Assembly (NCBI GenBank): GCA_940337035.1
Contig: CALNHX010001063.1
Coordinates: forward strand, 186,001 to 250,000
Length of the DNA: 64,000 nt
Direction of reading: 5' to 3'
Source of the DNA: Agriotes lineatus
Lineage: Eukaryota; Arthropoda; Insecta; Coleoptera; Elateridae
Position 1 is the stretch's first letter. Every line of letters begins with the position of its first letter. This document shows positions 11,101 to 23,948 of the stretch, piece by piece. The notes under the pieces were generated by a model. That model saw nothing but the letters and a program-made list of their open reading frames with translations. It made no database searches and was not told where the DNA came from. A program made the translations under genes and the position numbers.

Positions 11101-13127
11101 TGTCAGATTAAAGACACAGGCTCCGGCAGTGTTTTAGTGAAGTCGGCTTCCGATTCACAAGAGTTAAGTCTCTCTCTTCAAAGCTACTGAAATTGACAGC
11201 CTAGCTGTGAAAATATGTATTTAGCGGTTGCTAAATATTTATGTGTTTTTAACGAATTGTGTCAGATTCAAGACACAGGCTCCAGCAGTGTTTTAGTGAA
11301 GCCGGCTTCCGATTCACAGGAGTTAAGTCTTTCTCTTCAAAGCTACAGAAATTGGCAACCTAGCTGTGAAAATACGTATTTAGCGGTTGCTAAATATTTA
11401 TGTGTTTTTAACGAATTGTGTCAGATTAAAGACACAGGCTCCGGCAGTGTTTTAGTGAAGTCGGCTTCCGATTCACAAGAGTTAAATCTCTCTCTTCAAA
11501 GCTACTGAAATTGACAGCCTAGCTGTGGAAATACGTATTTGGCGGTTGTTAGATATCTGCGTAGTTAGGAGTTTTTAACGAATTGTGTCAGATTCAAACC
11601 ACAGGCTCCAGCAGTGTTTTAGTGAAGCCGGCTTCCGATTCACAAGAGTTAAGTCTCTCTCTTCAAAGCTACTGAAATTGACAGCCTAGCTGTGAAAATA
11701 CGTATTTAGCGGTTGCTAAATATTTATGTGTTTTTAACGAATTGTGTCAGATTAAAAACACAGGCTCCGGCAGTGTTTTAGTGAAGTCGGCTTCCGATTC
11801 ACAAGAGTTAAATCTCTCTCTTCAAAGCTACTGGAATTGACAGCCTAGCTGTGAAAATACGTATTTAGCGGTTGCTAAATATTTATGTGTTTTAACGAAT
11901 TGTGTCAGATTCAAAACACAGGCTCCAGCAGTGTTTTAGTGAAGCCGGCTTCCGATTCACAGGAGTTAAGTCTCTCTCTTCAAAGCTACAGAAATGGACA
12001 GCCTAGCTGTGAAAATACGTATTTAGTGGTTGCTAAATATTTATGTGTTTTTAGCGAATTATGTCAGATTCAAAACACAGGCTCCAGCAATGTTTTAGTC
12101 AAGTTGGCTTCCGATTCACAGGAGTTAAGTCTCTCTCTTCAAAGCTACTGAAATTGACAGCCTAGTTGTGAAAATACGTATTTAGCGGTTGCTAAATATT
12201 TATGTGTCTTTAACGAATTGTGTCAGATTCAAAACACAGGCTCCAGCAGTGTTTTAGTTAAGTCGGCTTCCGATTCACAGGAGTTAAGTCTCTCTCTTCA
12301 AAGCTACTGAAATTGACAGCCTAGCTGTGAAAATACGTATTTAGCGGTTGCTAAATATTTATGTGTTTTTAACGAATTGTGTCAGATTCAAAACACAGGC
12401 TCCAGCAGTGTTTTAGTGAAGTCGGCTTCCGATTCACAGGAGTTAAGTCTCTCTTTTCAAAGCGTACTGAAATTGACAGCCTAGCTGTGAAAATACGTAT
12501 TTAGCGGTTGCTAACTATTTATGCGTTTTTAACGAATTGTGTCAGATTCAAAACACAGGCTCCAGAAATGTTTTAGTTAAGTTGGCTTCCAGTACACAGG
12601 AGTTGAGTCCCTCTCTTCAAAGCTACTGAAATTGACAGCCTAGCTGTGGAAATACGTATTTAGCGGTTGCTAAATATTTATGTGTTTTTAACGAATTGTG
12701 TCAGATTCAAAACACAGGCTCCAGCAGTGTTTTAGTGAAGTCGGCTTCCGATTCACAGGAGTTAAGTCTCTCTCTTCAAAGCTACTGAAATTGACAGCCT
12801 AGCTGTAAAAATACGTATTTAGCGGTTGCTAAATGATTATGTGTTTTTAACGAATTGTGTCAGATTCAAAACACATGCTCCAGCAGTGTTTTAGTGAAGT
12901 CGGCTTCCGATTCACAGGAGTTAAGTCTCTCTCTTCAAAGCTACTGAAATTGACAGCCTAGCTGTGAAAATACGTATTTAGCGGTTGCTAAATATTTATG
13001 TGTTTTTAACGAATTGTCAGATTCAAAACACAGGCTCCAGCAGTGTTTTAGTGAAGTCGGCTTCCGATTCACAGGAGTTAAGTCCCTCTCTTCAAAGCTA
13101 CTGAAATTGACAGCCTAGCTGTGGAAA

Positions 13128-13278
13128 TACGTATTTAGCGGTTGTTAAATATTTATGTGGTTAGGAGTTTTTAATGAATTGTATCAGATTCAAACCACAG
13201 GTTTCAACATGGTTTTAGTTAAGATGGCTTCCCAGTCTCTCTTCAAGGCTACTTAAGATGATAGCTTAGCTGTCGAAA
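13128..13278 (+). repeat. Divergent monomer, short form (151 bp)
   Basis: A2 counterpart of 7310-7460 with the same 16-bp deletion and the same TTAATGAATTGTATCAG variants. Confidence 0.93.
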
Positions 13279-13459
13279 TACGTATTTAGCGGTTGTTAGA
13301 TATTTATGTGGTTAGGGGTTTTTAACGAATTGTGTCAGATTCAAAACACAGGCTCCAGCAGTGTTTTAGTGAAGTTTGCTTCCGGTTTACAGGAGTTAAG
13401 TCTCTCTCTTCAAAGCTACTGAAATTGACAGCCTAGCTGTGGAAATACGTATTTAGCGG

Positions 13460-16187
13460 TTGTTAAATATTTATGTGGTTAGGGGTTTTTAACGAATTGT
13501 GTCAGATTCAAAACACAGCCTCCAGCAGTGTTTTAGTTAAGTTGGCTTCCGATTCACAGGAGTTAAGTCTCTCTCTTCAAAGCTACTGAAATTGACAGCC
13601 TAGCAGTGAAAATACGTATTTAGCGGTTGTTAGATATTTATGTGTTTTTAACGAATTGTGTCAGATTCAAAACACAGGCTCCAGCAATGTTTCAGTTATG
13701 TTGGCTTCCAGTTCACAGTAGTCAAGTCTCTCTCTTCAAAGCTATTGAAATTGACAGTCTAGCTGTGGAAATATGTATTTAGCGGTTGCTAAATATTTAT
13801 GTGGTTAGGGGTTTTTAACTAATTGTGTCAGATTCAAACCACAGGTTTCAACATGGTTTTATTTAAGATGGCTTCCCAGTGGAAGGAGCTAAGTCTCTCT
13901 CGTCAAGGCTACTTAAGATGATAGCTTAGCTGTCGAAATACGTATTTAGCGGTTGTTAAATATTTATGTGGTTAGCGGTTTTTAACGAATTGTGTCAGAT
14001 TCAAAACACAGGTACCAGCAGTTTTTTAGTCAAGTTGGCTTCTGGTACACAGGAATTAAGTCTCTCTCTTCAAAGCTACTGAAATTGACAGCCTAGCTGT
14101 CGGAATACGTATTTAGCGGTTGTTAGATATCTGCGTAGTTAGGAGTTTTTAACGAATTGTGTCAAATTCAAAACACAGGCTCTAGCAGTGTTTTAGTCAA
14201 GTTGGCTGCCAGTTCACAGGAGTTAAGTCTCTCTCTTCAAAGCTACTGGAATTGACAGCCTAGCTGTAGAAATACGTATTTAGCGGTTGTTAGATATCTG
14301 CGTAGTTAGGAGTTTTTAACGAATTGTGTCAGATTCAAAACACAGGCTCCACCAGTGTTTTAGTGAAGCCGGCTTCCGATTCACAGGAGTTAAGTCTCTC
14401 TCTTCAAAGCTACTGAAATTGACAGCCTAGCTGTGAAAATACGTATTTAGCGGTTGCTAAATATTTATGTGTTTTTAACGAATTGTGTCAGATTCAAAAC
14501 ACAGGCTCCAGCAGAGTTTTAGTTAAGTTGGCTTCCGATTCACAGGAGTTTAGTCTTTCTCTTCAAAGCTGCAGAAATTGACAGCCTAGCTGTGAAAATA
14601 CGGATTTAGCGGTTGCTAAATATTTAGGTGATTATAACGAATTGTGTCAGATTAAAAACACAGGCTCCAGCGGTGTTTTAGTGAAGTCGGCTTCCGATTC
14701 ACAAGAGTTAAGTCTCTCTCTTCAAAGCTACTGAAATTGACAGCCTAGCTGTGAAAATACGTATTTAGCGGTTGCTAAACATTTATGTGTCTTTAACGAA
14801 TTGTGTCAGATTCAAAACACAGGCTCCAGCAGTGTTTTAGTCAAGTTGGCTGCCAGTTCACAGGAGTTAAGTCTCTCTCTTCAAAGCTACTGAAATTGAC
14901 AGCCTAGCTGTGGAAATACGTATTTAGCGGTTGTCAGATATCTGCGTAGTTAGGAGTTTTTTACGAATTGTGTCAGATTCAAAACACAGGCTCCAGCAGT
15001 GTTTTAGTGAAGCCGGCTTCCGATTTACAGAAGTTAAGTCTCTCTCTTCAAAGCTACAGAAATTGACAGCCAAGCTGTGAAAATACGTATTTAGCGGTTG
15101 CTAATTATTTATGTGTTTTTCACGAATTGTGTCAGATTCAAAACACAGGCTCCTGCAGAGTTTTAGTGAAGCCGGCTTCCGATTCACAGGAGTTAAGTCT
15201 CTCTTTTCAAAGCTACAGAAATTGACAGCCTAGCTGTCGGAATACGTATTTAGCGGTTGTTAGATATCTGCGTAGTTAGGAGTTTTTAACGAATTGTGTC
15301 AGATTCAAAACACAGGCTCCAGCAGTGTTTTAGTCAAGTTGGCTGCCAGTTCACAGGAGTTAAGTCTCTCTCTTCAAAGCTACTGAAATTGACAGCCTAG
15401 CTGTGAAAATACGTATTTAGCGGTTGCTAAATATTTATGTGTTTTTAACAAATTGTGTCAGTTTCAAAACACAGGGTCCAGCAGAGTTTTAGTTAAGTTG
15501 GCTTCAGATTTACAGGAGTTAAGTCTTTCTCTTCAAAGCTACAGAAATTGGTAGCCTAGCTGTGAAAATACGTATTTAGCGGTTGCTAAATATTTATGTG
15601 TTTTTAACGAATTGTGTCAGATTAAAAACACAGGCTCCGGCAGTGTTTTAGTGAAGTCGGCTTCCGATTCACAAGAGTTAAATCTCTCTCTTCAAAGCTA
15701 CTGAAATTGACAGCCTAGCTGTGAAAATACGTATTTAGCGGTTGCTAAATATTTATGTGTTTTTAACGAATTATGTCAGATTCAAAACACAGGCTCCAGC
15801 AGTGTTTTAGTAAAGCCGGCTTCCGATTCACAGGAGTTAAGTCTCTCTCTTCAAAGCTACTGAAATTGACAGCCTAGCTATGGAAATACGTATTTAGCGG
15901 TTGTTAGATATATGCGTAGTTAGGAGTTTTTAACGAATTGTGTCAGATTCAAACCACAGGCTCCAGCAGTGTTTTAGTGAAGCCGGCTTCCGATTCACAA
16001 GAGTTAAGTCTCTCTCTTCAAAGCTACTGAAATTGACAGCCTAGCTGTGAAAATACGTATTTAGCGGTTGCTAAATATTTATGTGTTTTTAACGAATTGT
16101 GTCAGATTAAAAACACAGGCTCCGGCAGTGTTTTAGTGAAGTCGGCTTCCGATTCACAAGAGTTAAGTCTCTCTCTTCAAAGCTACT
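13460..16187 (+). repeat. Block A, HOR copy A3 (partial, about 2.73 kb)
   Basis: Parallels 7642 to about 10369 of A2, including the divergent monomer, the GGTACCAGCAG monomer and the AACACAGGGTCCAGCAGAG monomer. It departs where A2 reads CTACTGAGATTG (10365) and A3 reads CTACTGAAATTG (near 16185). After this the monomer order is that of block B, so this is the A/B boundary. Confidence 0.82.
13772..13938 (+). repeat. Divergent monomer, full length (167 bp)
   Basis: Counterpart of 7954-8120 at an offset of 5818 bp. One private change is TTTTATTTAAGATGG where the others have TTTTAGTTAAGATGG. Confidence 0.92.
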
Positions 16188-18032
16188 GAAATTGACAGCC
16201 TAGCTGTGAAAATACGTATTTAGCGGTTGCTAAATATTTATGTGTTTTTAACGAATTGTGTCAGATTCAAAACACAGGCTCCAGCAGTGTTTTAGTGAAG
16301 CCGGCTTCCGATTTACAGGAGTTAAGTCTCTCTCTTCAAAGCTACTGAAATTGACAGCCTAGCTGTGGAAATACGTATTTAGCGGTTGCTAAATATTTAT
16401 GTGTTTTTAACGAATTGTGTCAGATTCATAACATAGGCTCCAGCAGAGTTTTAGTTAAGTTGGCTTCCGATTCACAGGAGTTAAGTCTTTCTCTTCAAAG
16501 CTACAGAAATTGACAGCCTAGCTGTGAAAATACGTATTTAGCGGTTGCTAAATATTTATGTGATTTTAACGAATTGTGTCAGATTAAAAACACAGGCTCC
16601 AGCAGTGTTTTAGTGAAGTCGGCTTCCGATTTACAAGAGTTAAGTCTCTTTCTTTAAAGCTACTGAAATTGACAGCCTAGCTGTAAAAATACGTATTTAG
16701 CGGTTGCTAAACATTTATGTGTTTTTAACGAATTGTGTCAGATTCAAGACACAGGCTCCAGCAGTGTTTTAGTCAAGTTGACTGCCAGTTCACCGGTGTT
16801 AAGTCTCTCTCTTCAAAGCTACTGAAATTGACAGCCTAGCTGTGGAAATACGTATTTAGCGGTTGTTAGATATCTGCGTAGTTAGCAGTTTTTAACGAAT
16901 TGTGTCAGATTCAAAACAGAGGCTCCAGCAGTGTTTTAGTGAAGCCGGCTTCCGATTCACAGGAGTTAAGTCTCTCTCTTCAAAGCTACAGAAATTGACA
17001 GCCTAGCTGTGAAAATACGTATTTAGCGGATGCTAGATATTTATGTGTTTTTAACGAATTGTGCCAGATTCAAAACACAGGCTCCAGCAGTGTTTTAGTG
17101 AAGCCGGCTTCCGATTCACAGGAGTTAAGTCTCTGTCTTCAAAGCTACAGAAATTGACAGCCTAGCTGTGAAAATACGTATTTAGCGGTTGCTAATCATT
17201 TATGTGTTTTTAACGAATTGTGTCAGATTCAAAACACAGGCTCCAACAGTGTTTTAGTTAAGTCGGCTTCCAATTCACAGGAGTTAAGTCTCTCTTTTCA
17301 AAGCTACTGAAATTGACAGCCTAGCTGTGAAAATACGTATTTAGCGGTTGCTAAATATTTATGTGGTTAGGGGTTTTTAACGAATTGTGTCAGATTCAAA
17401 ACACAGGCTCCAGCAGAGTTTTAGTGAAGTCGGCTTCCGATGCACAGGAGTTAAGTCTCTCTCTTCAAAGCTACTGAAATTGACAGCCTAGCTGTGGAAA
17501 TACGTATTTAGCGGTTGCTAATCATTTATGTGTTTTTAACGAATTGTGTCAGATTCAAAACACAGGCTCCAACAGTGTTTTAGTGAAGTCGGCTTCCGAT
17601 TTACAAGAGTTAAGTCTCTTTCTTTAAAGCTACTGAAATTGACAGCCTAGCTGTAAAAATACGTATTTAGCGGTTGCTAAACATTTATGTGTTTTTAACG
17701 AATTGTGTCAGATTCAAGACACAGGCTCCAGCAGTGTTTTAGTCAAGTTGACTGCCAGTTCACCGGTGTTAAGTCTCTCTCTTCAAAGCTACTGAAATTG
17801 ACAGCCTAGCTGTGGAAATACGTATTTAGCGGTTGCTAAATATTTATGTGTTTTTAACGAATTGTGTCAGATTCAAAACACAGGCTCCAGCAGTGTTTTA
17901 GTGAAGCCGGCTTCCGATTCACAGGAGTTAAGTCTCTCTCTTCAAAGCTACTGAAATTGACAGCCTAGCTGTGGAAATACGTATTTAGCGGTTGCTAAAT
18001 ATTTATGTGTTTTTAACGAATTGTGTCAGATT
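16188..18032 (+). repeat. A/B transition with a ten-monomer offset
   Basis: The marker CATAACATAGG appears at 16427 and at 18033, 1606 bp (about ten monomers) apart, each followed by the ATGTGATTTTAACG monomer, the TCAAGACACAGG/CACCGGTGTT monomer and GCTAGATATTT and GCTAATCATTT heads. Within the first stretch the GATTTACAAGAG...TTTAAAGC and CACCGGTGTT monomers occur a second time near 17.6-17.8 kb. The segment therefore looks like a rearranged first instance of the block B order. Confidence 0.7.
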
Positions 18033-21000
18033 CATAACATAGGCTCCAGCAGAGTTTTAGTTAGGTTGGCTTCCGATTCACAGGAGTTAAGTCTTTCCCT
18101 TCAAAGCTACAGAAATTGACAGCCTAGCTGTGAAAATACGTATTTAGCGGTTGCTAAATATTTATGTGATTTTAACGAATTGTGTCAGATTAAAAACACA
18201 GGCTCCAGCAGTGTTTTAGTGAAGTCGGCTTCCGATTTACTAGAGTTAAGTCTCTTTCTTTAAAGCTACTGAAATTGACAGCTTAGCTTTAAAAATACGT
18301 ATTTAGCGGTTGCTAAACATTTATGTGTTTTTAACGAATTGTGTCAGATTCAAGACACAGGCTCCAGCAGTGTTTTAGTCAAGTTGACTGCCAGTTCACC
18401 GGTGTTAAGTCTCTCTCTTCAAAGCTACTGAAATTGACAGCCTAGCTGTGGAAATACGTATTTAGCGGTTGTTAGATATCTGCGTAGTTAGCAGTTTTTA
18501 ACGAATTGTGTCAGATTCAAAACACAGGCTCCAGCAGTGTTTTAGTGAAGCCGGCTTCCGATTCACAGGAGTTAAGTCTCTCTCTTCGAAGCTACAGAAA
18601 TTGACAGCCTAGCTGTGAAAATACGTATTTAGCGGATGCTAGATATTTATGTGTTTTTAACGAATTGTGCCAGATTCAAAACACAGGCTCCAGCAGTGTT
18701 TTAGTGAAGCCGGCTTCCGATTCACAGGAGTTAAGTCTCTCTCTTCAAAGCTACAGAAATTGACAGCCTAGCTGTGAAAATACGTATTTAGCGGTTGCTA
18801 ATCATTTATGTGTTTTTAACGAATGGTGTCAGATTCAAAACACAGGCTCCAACAGTGTTTTAGTTAAGTCGGCTTCCGATTCACAGGAGTTACGTCTCTA
18901 TTTTCAAAGCTACTGAAATTGACAGCCTAGCTGTGAAAATACGTATTTAGCGGTTGCTAAATATTTATGTGGTTAAGGGTTTTTAACGAATTGTGTCAGA
19001 TTCAAAACACAGGCTCCAGCAGAGTTTTAGTGAAGTCGGCTTCCGATGCACAGGAGTTAAGTCTCTCTCTTCAAAGCTACTGAAATTGACAGCCTAACTG
19101 TGAAAATACGTATTTAGCGGTTGCTAGTCATTTATGTGTTTTCAACGAATTGTGTCAGATTCAAAACACAGGCTCCAGCAGTGTTTTAGTGAAGCCGGCT
19201 TCCGATTCACAGGAGTTAAGTCTCTCTTTTCAAAGCTACTGAAATTGACAGCCTAGCTGTGAAAATACGTATTTAGCGGTTGCTAAATATTTATGTGTTT
19301 TTAAAGAATTGTGTCAGATTCAAAACACAGGCTCCAGCAATGATATAGTCAAGTTGGCTTCCGATTCACAAAAGATATGTCTCTCTCTTTAAAGCTATTG
19401 AAATTGTCAGCCTAGCTGTGAAAATACGTATTTAGCGGTTGCTAAATATTTATGTGTTTTTAACGAACTGTGTCAGATTCAAAACACAGGCTCCAGCAGT
19501 GTTTTAGTTAAGTCGGCTTCCGATTCACAGGAGTTAAGTCTCTCTCTTCAAAGCTACTAAAATTGACAGCCTAGCTGTGAAAATACATATTTAGCGGTTG
19601 CTAAATATTTATGTGTTTTTAACGAATTGTGTCAGATTCAAAACTCAGGCTCCAGCAGTGTTTTAGTCAAGTCGGCTTCCGATTTACAGGAGTTAAGTCT
19701 CTCTCTTCAAAGCTACTGAAATTGACAGCCTAGCTGTGAAAATACGTATTTAGCGGTGCTAAATATTTATGTGTTTTTAACGAATTGTGTCAGATTCAAA
19801 AGACAGGCTCTAGCAGAGTTTTAGTAAAGTTGGCTCCCGATTCACAGGAGTTAAGTCTTTCTCTTCAAAGCTCCAGAAATTGACAGCCTAGCTGTGAAAA
19901 TACATATTTAGCGGTTGTTAAATATTTATGTGGTTAGGAGTTTTTAACTAATCGTTTCAGATTCAAACCATAGGTTTCAACATGGTTTTAGTTAAGATGG
20001 CTTCCCAGTCTCTCTTCAAGGCTACTTAAGATGATAGCTTAGCTGTCGAAATACGTATTTAGCGGTTGTTAGATATTTATGTGGTTAGGGGTTTTTAGCG
20101 AATTGTGTCAGATTCAAAACACAGGCTCCAGCAGTGTTTTAGTGAAGTTGGCTTCCGGTTCACAGGAGTTAAGTCTCTCTCTTCAAAACTACTGAAATTG
20201 ACAGCCTAGCTGTGAAAATACGTATTTAGCGGTTGCTAAATATTTATGTGTTTTTAACGAACTGTGTCAGATTCAAAACACAGGCTCTGGCAGTGTTTTA
20301 GTGAAGTCGGCTTCCGATTCACAAAAGTTAGGTCTCTCTCTTCAAAGCTACAGAAATTAACAGCCTAGCTGTGAATATACGTATTTAGCGGTTGCTAAAT
20401 AATTATGTGTTTTTAACGAATTGTGTCAGATTCAAAACACAGGATCCAGCAGTGTTTTAGTGAAGCCGGCTTCCGATTCACAGGAGTTAAGTCTCTCTCT
20501 TTAGCGCTACTGAAATTGCCAGCCTAGCTGTGGAAATACGTATTTAGCGGTTGCTAAATATTTATGTGTTTTTAACGAATTGTGTCAGATTCAAAACACA
20601 GGCTCCAGCAGAGTTTTAGTTAAGTTGGCTTCCGATTCACAGGAGTTAAGTCTTTCTCTTGAAAGCTACAGAAATTGACAGCCTAGCTGTGAAAATACTT
20701 ATTTAGCGGTTGCTAAATATTTATGTGTTTTTAACGAATTGTGTCAGATTAAAAACACAGGCTCCAGCAGTGTTTTAGTCAAGTTGGCTGCCAGTTCACA
20801 GGAGTTAAGTCTCTCTCTTCAAAGCTACTGAAATTGACAGCCTAGCTGTGAAAATACGTATTTAGCGGTTGCTAAATATTTATGTGTTTTTAACGAATTG
20901 TGTCAGATTCAAAACACAGGCTCCAGCAGTGTTTTAGTGAAGCCGGCTTCCGATTCACAGGAGTTAAGTCTCTCTCTCCAAAGCTACTGAAATTGACAGC

Positions 21001-21068
21001 CTAGCTGTGGAAATACGTATTTAGCGGTTGCTAAATATTTATGTGTTTTTAACGAATTGTGTCAGATT
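18033..21068 (+). repeat. Block B HOR copy B1 (3036 bp, 19 monomers)
   Basis: Phase is set arbitrarily at CATAACATAGG. The order is that marker, GTGATTTTAACG, CACCGGTGTT, a 167-bp GTTAGCAG monomer, GCTAGATATTT, GCTAATCATTT, GTGGTTAAGGG, CAATGATATAG, GAACTGTG, AATACATATT, the AAAGACAGGCTCTAGC monomer, the 151-bp divergent monomer and six further monomers. A one-base loss (TTAGCGGTGCT, near 19756) is private. Confidence 0.78.
19901..20051 (+). repeat. Divergent monomer, short form (151 bp)
   Basis: B-type version, marked by TAATCGTTTCAG and CCATAGGTTTCAAC. It lies 2880 bp before its next counterpart. Confidence 0.93.
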
Positions 21069-23948
21069 CATAACATAGGCTCCAGCAGAGTTTTAGTTAA
21101 GTTGGCTTCCGATTCACAGGAGTTAAGTCTTTCTCTTCAAAGCTACAGAAATTGACAGCCTAGCTGTGAAAATACGTATTTAGCGGTTGCTAAATATTTA
21201 TGTGATTTTAACGAATTGTGTCAGATTCAAGACACAGGCTCCAGCAGTGTTTTAGTCAAGTTGACTGCCAGTTCACCGGTGTTAAGTCTCTCTCTTCAAA
21301 GCTACTGAAATTGACAGCCTAGCTGTGGAAATACGTATTTAGCAGTTGTTAGATATCTGCGTAGTTAGCAGTTTTTAACGAATTGTGTCAGATTCAAAAC
21401 ACAGGCTCCAGCAGTGTTTTAGTGAAGCCGGCTTCCGATTCACAGGAGTTAAGTCTCTCTCTTCAAAGCTACAGAAATTGACAGCCTAGCTGTGAAAATA
21501 CGTATTTAGCGGATGCTAGATATTTATGTGTTTTTAACGAATTGTGCCAGATTCAAAACACAGGCTCCAGCAGTGTTTTATTGAAGCCGGCTTCCGATTC
21601 ACAGGAGTTAAGTCTCTCTCTTCAAAGCTACAGAAATTGACAGCCTAGCTGTGAAAATACGTATTTAGCGGTTGCTAATCATTTATGTGTTTTTAACGAA
21701 TTGTGTCAGATTCAAAACACAGGCTCCAACAGTGTTTTAGTTAAGTCGGCTTCCGATTCACAGGAGTTACGTCTCTCTTTTCAAAGCTACTGAAATTGAC
21801 AGCCTAGCTGTAAAAATACGTATTTAGCGGTTGCTAAATATTTATGTGGTTAGGGGTTTTTAACGAATTGTGTCAGATTCAAAACACAGGCTCCAGCAGA
21901 GTTTTAGTGAAGTCGGCTTCCGATGCACAGGAGTTAAGTCTCTCTCTTCAAAGCTACTGAAATTGACAGCCTAACTGTGAAAATACGTATTTAGCGGTTG
22001 CTAATCATTTATGTGTTTTCAACGAATTGTGTCAGATTCAAAACACAGGCTCCAGCAGTGTTTTAGTGAAGCCGGCTTCCGATTCACAGGAGTTAAGTTT
22101 CTCTTTTCAAAGCTACTGAAATTGACAGCCTAGCTGTGAAAATACGTATTTATCGGTTGCTAAATATTTATGTGTTTTTAACGAATTGTGTCAGATTCAA
22201 AACACAGGCTCCAGCAATGATTTAGTCAAGTTGGCTTCCGATTCACAAAAGATGTGTCTCTCTCTCTTCAAAGCTATTGAAATTGTCAGCCTAGCTGTGA
22301 AAATACGTATTTAGCGGTTGCTAAATATTTATGTGTTTTTAACGAACTGTGTCAGATTCAAAACACAGGCTCCAGCAGTGTTTTAGTTAAGTCGGCTTCC
22401 GATTCACAGGAGTTAAGTCTCTCTCTTCAAAGCTACTAAAATTGACAGCCTAGCTGTGAAAATACATATTTAGCGGTTGCTAAATATTTATGTGTTTTTA
22501 ACGAATTGTGTCAGATTAAAAACTCAGGCTCCAGCAGTGTTTTAGTCAAGTCGGCTTCCGATTTACAGGAGTTAAGTCTCTCTCTTCAAAGCTACTGAAA
22601 TTGACAGCCTAGCTGTGAAAATACGTATTTAGCGGTTGCTAAATATTTATGTGTTTTTAACGAATTGTGTCAGATTCAAAAGACAGGCTCTAGCAGAGTT
22701 TTAGTAAAGTTGGCTTCCGATTCACAGGAGTTAAGTCTTTCTCTTCAAAGCTCCAGAAATTGACAGCCTAGTTGTGAAAATACGTATTTAGCGGTTGTTA
22801 AATATTTATGTGGTTAGGAGTTTTTAACTAATCGTTTCAGATTCAAACCATAGGTTTCAACATGGTTTTAGTTAAGATGGCTTCCCAGTCTCTCTTCAAG
22901 GCTACTTAAGATGATAGCTTAGCTGTCGAAATACGTATTTAGCGGTTGTTAGATATTTATGTGGTTAGGGGTTCTTAGCGAATTGTGTCAGATTCAAAAC
23001 ACAGGCTCCAGCAGTGTTTTAGTGAAGTTGGCTTCCGGTTCACAGGAGTTAAGTCTCTCTCTTCAAAACTACTGCAATTGACAGCCTAGCTGTGAAAATA
23101 CGTATTTAGCGGTTGCTAAATATTTATGTGTTTTTAACGAACTGTGTCAGATTCAAAACACAGGCTCTGGCAGTGTTTTAGTGAAGTCGGCTTCCGATTC
23201 ACAAAAGTTAGGTCTCTCTCTTCAAAGCTACAGAAATTGACAGCCTAGCTGTGAAAATACGTATTTAGCGGTTGCTAAATAATTATGTGTTTTTAACGAA
23301 TTGTGTCAGATTTAAAACACAGGCTCCAGCAGTGTTTTAGTGAAGCCGGCTTCCGATTCACAGGAGTTAAGTCTCTCTCTTTAGCGCTACTGAAATTGAC
23401 AGCCTAGCTGTGGAAATACGTATTTAGCGGTTGCTAAATATTTATGTGTTTTTAACGAATTGTGTCAGATTCAAAACACAGGCTCCAGCAGAGTTTTAGT
23501 TAAGTTGGCTTCCGATTCACAGGAGTTAAGTCTTTCTCTTCAAAGCTACAGAAATTGACAGCCTAGCTGTGAAAATACGTATTTAGCGGTTGCTAAATAT
23601 TTATGTGTTTTTAACGAATTGTGTCAGATTAAAAACACAGGCTCCAGCAGTGTTTTAGTCAAGTTGGCTGCCAGTTCACAGGAGTTAAGTCTCTCTCTTC
23701 AAAGCTACTGAAATTGACAGCCTAGCTGTGAAAATACGTATTTAGCGGTTGCTAAATATTTATGTGTTTTTAACGAATTGTGTGAGATTCAAAACACAGG
23801 CTCCAGCAGTGTTTTAGTGAAGCCGGCTTCCGATTCACAGGAGTTAAGTCTCTCTCTTCAAAGCTACTGAAATTGACCGCCTAGCTGTGGAAATACGTAT
23901 TTAGCGGTTGCTAAATATTTATGTGTTTTTAACGAATTGTGTCAGATT
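21069..23948 (+). repeat. Block B HOR copy B2 (2880 bp, 18 monomers)
   Basis: Same order as B1 but without the monomer carrying GATTTACTAGAG and TTTAAAGC. Here the GTGATTTTAACG head joins directly to TCAAGACACAGG, so one 159-bp monomer was deleted by an exchange inside the conserved GTGTCAGATT. The 156-bp difference between B1 and B2 fits this deletion plus a 2-bp gain (CTCTCTCTCTCTTC near 22257) and the 1-bp loss in B1. Confidence 0.82.
22781..22931 (+). repeat. Divergent monomer, short form (151 bp)
   Basis: Exact-phase counterpart of 19901-20051, 2880 bp later, with the same TAATCGTTTCAG and CCATAGG variants. Confidence 0.93.

Larger units (their letters stand above)
7642..13459 (+). repeat. 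Block A, HOR copy A2 (5818 bp, complete)
   Basis: Best-formed unit of block A, about 36 monomers. Period markers are GTGGTTAGGAGTTTTTAATG at 7339 and 13157, and TTGTTAAATATTTATGTGG at 7642 and 13460, all 5818 bp apart. Small indels are visible, such as loss of TG in GAATTGTCAG near 13012. It contains one full-length divergent monomer near its start and one 151-bp form near its end. Confidence 0.88.
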
